From: Ignavibacteriota bacterium
GTDB taxonomy: Bacteria; Bacteroidota; Ignavibacteria; Tepidaquicellales; Tepidaquicellaceae
DNA: 45,640 nt
NCBI GenBank assembly: GCA_020437545.1
Contig: JAGQWH010000011.1
Location: 1-45,640, forward strand
Direction: 5' to 3'
In this document: positions 45,325-45,640 of the stretch, piece by piece
Numbering within the stretch: the first letter of the stretch is position 1
Layout of the letters: each line of letters opens with the position of its first letter
Notes under the pieces: model-generated
The model's input: only the letters and a program-made list of their open reading frames with translations
The model's database searches: none
What the model was told of the DNA's origin: nothing
Made by a program: the position numbers and the translations under genes

Positions 45325-45502
45325 AACTATATGAGTTTGAAATGGAAAATTCTTAAGATTAAAAACACTTAAACTACATATACTCTGAATATAATTTGTC
45401 CTTCTCCGGTTATGATCATAATAAAATATTGATTCTAAATAAGTATCGAGTCTAATTTAAAATTAAATACTGCAAATAGAAAGGTTTCATTTTTAGCTGA
45501 AC

Positions 45503-45538
45503 AAAAAAGCCACAGCAAATTTCTCTGCTATGGCTTTA
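45503..45538 (-). terminator. Intrinsic terminator for a minus-strand gene beyond the right edge
   Basis: On the minus strand AAAGCCATAGCA pairs with TGCTGTGGCTTT (one mismatch) around an 8-base loop, followed by six T. No minus-strand gene lies between it and the window end, so it probably ends a transcript from outside. The rest of 45325-45573 is AT-rich with nothing recognised. Confidence 0.75.
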
Positions 45539-45573
45539 TATTAAGAATTGATTACTATTATTTTAAGTTTAAA

Positions 45574-45640
45574 CAAACTCCACAAACTCCACAAACTCCA
45601 CAAACTCCACAAACTCCACAATCTCTATACACTCTATACA
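45574..45640. repeat. Nonamer tandem array G (CAAACTCCA, then CACTCTATA), cut by the window edge
   Basis: About five 9-bp units of CAAACTCCA pass into CACTCTATA units, the latter related to the CACTCTA core of array C. By analogy with the other arrays it may adjoin the stop codon of the next minus-strand gene. Confidence 0.9.

Overview
The window looks like a piece of an AT-rich chromosome from the Bacteroidota/Chlorobiota side of the tree, most likely an Ignavibacteriota-like lineage. This is inferred from the many secreted proteins that end in a type IX secretion (T9SS) sorting domain with the NYPNPFNP motif, a fourteen-blade Reg_prop sensor kinase, several TTG starts and the scarcity of strong Shine-Dalgarno sites. 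No rRNA or other taxonomic marker is present, so the placement is only moderately sure.

Layout. Positions 1-8342 are all on the minus strand: a broken biotin ligase gene, a subtilisin-like protease with a small outer-membrane protein, a PpiD/SurA-like periplasmic foldase, the MeaB GTPase and a two-TM potassium channel. Positions 8550-14363 hold an amidohydrolase lipoprotein, a REP-associated tyrosine transposase (RAYT) with its REP palindromes, a choloylglycine-hydrolase-like enzyme and a secreted beta-propeller protein. Positions 14364-22810 are a plus-strand lysine/diaminopimelate cluster: dapE-like, asd, lysC, a heptamer array, then dapB, dapA, dapD, a lysA-like decarboxylase and an argD/dapC-like aminotransferase, most of them overlapping or nearly so. 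Together they cover aspartate to N-succinyl-LL-DAP and LL-DAP by the succinylase route. The epimerase gene dapF is not in the window and the decarboxylase has an unusual active-site signature.

Positions 22873-35990 (minus) carry five large secreted proteins. One has delta-60 repeats and four are FG-GAP propeller paralogues, all with nearly the same C-terminal sorting domain. They are followed by a plus-strand Asp-box (sialidase-fold) protein that ends in a dockerin-like module. Positions 38254-45324 (minus) hold tRNA-Thr(CGT) with its terminator, a four-helix-bundle (IVS/S23-type) protein between inverted repeats, ahcY, a LuxR-type response regulator, its sensor kinase, and a DNRLRE protein with a sorting domain.

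The most unusual signal is not a gene. Short tandem repeats of 7 or 9 bp, different in sequence at each place, begin at or within a few bases of stop codons again and again: after the subtilase, the K+ channel, lysC, the four-helix-bundle gene, ahcY and the response regulator, with another at the right edge. Three of these repeat regions contain the same 14-bp GC-rich palindrome. Related 7-bp periodic sequence also lies inside coding regions, where it encodes part of the sorting domains and a 7-residue repeat in two FG-GAP proteins. Separately, the RAYT gene carries a copy of its own REP palindrome in frame.
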